Shown: positions 7,567-7,912 of the stretch, piece after piece
Numbering within the stretch: the stretch's first letter is position 1
Layout: each line of letters starts with the position of its first letter
Assembly (NCBI GenBank): GCA_005787865.1
Contig: SXZN01000028.1
Coordinates: forward strand, 1-7,912
From: Opitutaceae bacterium
Lineage (GTDB): Bacteria; Verrucomicrobiota; Verrucomicrobiia; Opitutales; Opitutaceae
Direction of reading: 5' to 3'
Length of the DNA: 7,912 nt
The notes under the pieces: model-generated
Database searches by the model: none
What the model saw: only the letters and a program-made list of their open reading frames with translations
Told to the model about the DNA's origin: nothing
Translations under genes and position numbers: made by a program

Positions 7567-7912
7567 TCAGCGGGCGGGAAAATAAGTGCCGACGCGTTTA
7601 CCAGCGACAATAGCTGCCAGCATTCCTGCTCGGCGGCCGCTGGCAATCGCCACTGGAATGCCGGCTTTAACGGCCAATTGGGCGGCTTGCAATTTCGTCA
7701 CCATGCCGCCGGTGGACAATCGGCCTTTTTCATCACGCACCAGGGGCGCCACTTCGGCGAAGTCGCGCACAAGCGGCACCACTTGGCCGGTGGCGTTCAG
7801 CAGGCCATCGACGCTGGTCAGAATGACGAGCAGATCCGCTTTGATCAGAATGGCGACTTCAGCGGAGAGCCGATCGTTATCGCCAAAATTCAATTCTTCT
7901 ACCGCGACAGAA
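7567..7912 (-). CDS. proB: Glutamate 5-kinase, C-terminal part (5' end outside window)
   Basis: ProB phosphorylates glutamate on its gamma-carboxyl using ATP, the first and usually proline-inhibited step of proline synthesis. The frame stays open to the window edge, with SVAVEELNFGDNDRLSAEVA at the visible start, so the gene continues beyond base 7912; a TTG at 7893 is internal (the Leu of VEELNFGDND). Amino-acid kinase landmarks are the FGDND segment at about residues 8-12 of the visible part, then SVDGLL, and LSTGGMVTKLQAAQLAVKAGIPVAIASGR. The TGGM-KLQAA block is a kinase signature. The protein ends at VGTYFPAR, just after the kinase domain. In E. coli ProB the kinase domain is followed by a PUA domain of roughly 100 residues, which is absent here. 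The stop is TGA (7569-7567), 5 bp before the proA ATG. No internal damage is seen. Confidence 0.95.
   Translation of the reverse strand, partial: SVAVEELNFGDNDRLSAEVAILIKADLLVILTSVDGLLNATGQVVPLVRDFAEVAPLVRDEKGRLSTGGMVTKLQAAQLAVKAGIPVAIASGRRAGMLAAIVAGKRVGTYFPAR

Noticed and set aside
1..7912. Search for tRNA, rRNA, CRISPR repeats, insertion sequences, attachment sites or defence genes
   Set aside because: Coding genes fill almost all of the window, and the gaps (at most 120 bp) show no such structures.

Overview
The window reads as ordinary chromosome from a moderately GC-rich Gram-negative bacterium. A Verrucomicrobiota (Opitutales-like) origin is my best guess. It rests on the pairing of a secreted sialate O-acetylesterase-type SGNH esterase with a TonB-dependent receptor, the long GltD form with its 'GMAAGCPINNLIPEWNDLVYRG'-style iron-sulfur region, a short PUA-less ProB, and starts without clear Shine-Dalgarno sequences. 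This is inference from protein style, not a database result.

Layout: (1) Positions 1-2440, plus strand: the 3' end of gltB (glutamate synthase large subunit, C-terminal glutamate-synthase/GXGXG region) followed 46 bp later by a complete gltD (small subunit). (2) Positions 2441-2475: a short convergent junction with an 11-bp-stem hairpin. (3) Positions 2476-6169, minus strand: an exported SGNH esterase of the sialate O-acetylesterase family, followed 58 bp downstream by a 692-aa TonB-dependent outer-membrane receptor. (4) Positions 6170-6289: a non-coding gap holding a 12-bp-period direct repeat just upstream of the esterase. (5) Positions 6290-7912, minus strand: proA complete and the 3' part of proB, 5 bp apart in the usual proB-proA order. 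Protein-coding sequence fills nearly all of the window, and no gap exceeds 121 bp.

How the genes fit together: GltBD makes glutamate from glutamine and 2-oxoglutarate, and ProB/ProA convert glutamate to glutamate-5-semialdehyde for proline, so two core glutamate modules flank the window. Between them lies an exported two-gene unit likely concerned with nutrient capture: a periplasmic or secreted esterase that would remove acetyl groups from a glycan or related ester, and an outer-membrane TonB-dependent importer. No mobile element, CRISPR array, tRNA, rRNA or defence system is visible. I found no convincing undescribed system; the findings below are modest.
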